NCBI GenBank assembly: GCA_050013795.1
Contig: JBEKEO010000200.1
Location: forward strand, 1 to 5,842
DNA length: 5,842 nt
Source of the DNA: CAWHOW01 sp050013795
Lineage (GTDB): Bacteria > Bacteroidota > Bacteroidia > Bacteroidales > CG2-30-32-10
Reading direction: 5' to 3'
This document shows positions 5,233 to 5,842 of the stretch, piece after piece. The translations under genes and the position numbers were made by a program. The notes under the pieces were generated by a model that was not told the origin of the DNA, did not search any database, and saw nothing but the letters and a program-made list of their open reading frames with translations. How positions within the stretch are numbered: the stretch's first letter is position 1; every line of letters starts with the position of its first letter.

Positions 5233-5842
5233 ATGACAGAAAAAACTTTTACGCTCGAAGCGATTAACCCGGTTGAATTATTTGGTGTAAACGATAACCA
5301 CCTTGAAGTTATCAGGAAGTTTTTCCCAAAACTGAAAATAATTTCCCGTGGTGATATGATAAAGGCAATAGGCGATCAGGAAGAGCTTGAGCAGTTTGTA
5401 GAGCGGTTTGAGATCCTTCTTAAGCATTACGAGAAATTCGGGAAAATATCTGAAAAAGACATTGAATACATAATGGATACTCAGCAATCGTATAATGGAG
5501 AAGTTGTTGATAAAGATGTTCTTGTCCATGGAAAGAATGGCATTCCTATAAAAGCCCGTACCGTCAACCAGCAGCGAATGGTGGAGAGCTATGATAAGAG
5601 CGATATGATATTTGCAGTTGGGCCAGCTGGAACGGGTAAAACATATACCGCTGTGGCGCTTGCAGTTCGAGCATTAAAGAATAAGGAAGTCAGAAGAATA
5701 ATATTGACTAGGCCTGCAGTGGAAGCAGGTGAGAACCTTGGTTTCCTTCCCGGTGATCTGAAAGATAAGCTTGATCCATATTTACAGCCACTGTACGACG
5801 CATTACGCGATATGATCCCCTCGCAGAAGCTTTATTCTTTCA
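5233..5842 (+). CDS. phoH: PhoH-family ATPase, 5' part
   Basis: The ATG at 5233 opens a frame that stays open to the window edge: 203 residues are visible of the roughly 320 usual for PhoH/YbeZ proteins, so the 3' end is outside. The N-terminal part (about 5-85) is the family's leading domain, including LEVIRKFFPKLKIISRGDMIKAIGD. The ATPase core then starts at about 108: KARTVNQQRMVESYDKSDMIFAVGPAGTGKTYTAVALAVRAL. The Walker A motif is GPAGTGKT (130-137), with the invariant Lys136. RRIILTRPAVEAGENLGFLPGDLKDKLDPYLQPLYDAL (154-191) is highly typical of PhoH. The Walker B motif should follow beyond the window. Known or proposed for the family: a cytosolic NTPase related to RNA helicases and linked with the endoribonuclease YbeY in RNA metabolism. 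The catalytic features visible are intact. It is divergently arranged with the SAM hydroxide adenosyltransferase gene, 82 bases apart. Confidence 0.95.
   Translation, partial: MTEKTFTLEAINPVELFGVNDNHLEVIRKFFPKLKIISRGDMIKAIGDQEELEQFVERFEILLKHYEKFGKISEKDIEYIMDTQQSYNGEVVDKDVLVHGKNGIPIKARTVNQQRMVESYDKSDMIFAVGPAGTGKTYTAVALAVRALKNKEVRRIILTRPAVEAGENLGFLPGDLKDKLDPYLQPLYDALRDMIPSQKLYSF

Noticed and set aside
5278..5529. 83-residue minus-strand frame
   Set aside because: It is antisense to the clearly recognisable phoH coding sequence.

Overview
The window looks like a chromosomal stretch of a Bacteroidota (Bacteroidetes) bacterium. The signs are a type IX secretion C-terminal sorting tail (VYPNP...GGIYILEV...KKLI), AT-rich DNA, several intergenic boxes matching the Bacteroidota -7 promoter consensus TAnnTTTG, no clear Shine-Dalgarno sites before most starts, signal peptides cut before Gln, and a TonB-C-like secreted protein. 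I see no CRISPR array, insertion sequence, toxin-antitoxin pair or phage gene; most of the window is ordinary housekeeping DNA.

Layout. Positions 3-761 hold the 3' end of a large secreted protein (Ig-like domain plus T9SS sorting tail), followed by a weak hairpin terminator. Positions about 850-1135 form a minus-strand tRNA-Pro(TGG) unit: a TAnnTTTG promoter box, a broken second copy of the same tRNA, the intact tRNA, and a good rho-independent terminator. A plus-strand pair follows: a UPF0316 (DUF5698/DUF2179) membrane protein with a well-formed promoter, and a 65-residue cysteine-rich DUF6485 protein. Convergent to these, on the minus strand, is an S41 carboxy-terminal processing protease (2185-3795). 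Divergent from the protease is a small secreted TonB-C-domain protein (3940-4347). Convergent to that is a SAM hydroxide adenosyltransferase-family protein (minus, 4365-5150). Divergent from it, the start of a PhoH-family ATPase gene (5233 onward) runs off the window.

Gene organisation. Strands alternate, so most genes are single transcription units; only the UPF0316 and DUF6485 genes could share a transcript. No single pathway joins the genes. Envelope functions dominate (a T9SS cargo, a periplasmic protease, a TonB-C protein and a membrane protein), next to nucleotide/RNA-related housekeeping (SAM hydrolase family, PhoH, tRNA-Pro).

The stretch from 762 to 1309 has no protein gene. It holds the two terminators, the tRNA, the tRNA remnant and two promoters; I see nothing further between about 1136 and 1252 apart from AT-rich sequence. 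The most unusual item is the tRNA remnant at 1012-1110. It keeps near-perfect identity to the working tRNA in several blocks, but its anticodon arm has been swapped for an unrelated 17-nt perfect hairpin, and a second hairpin with the same CCCGA/TCGGG arms sits in its D-arm region. This suggests a small palindromic element that spreads between or replaces existing hairpins.
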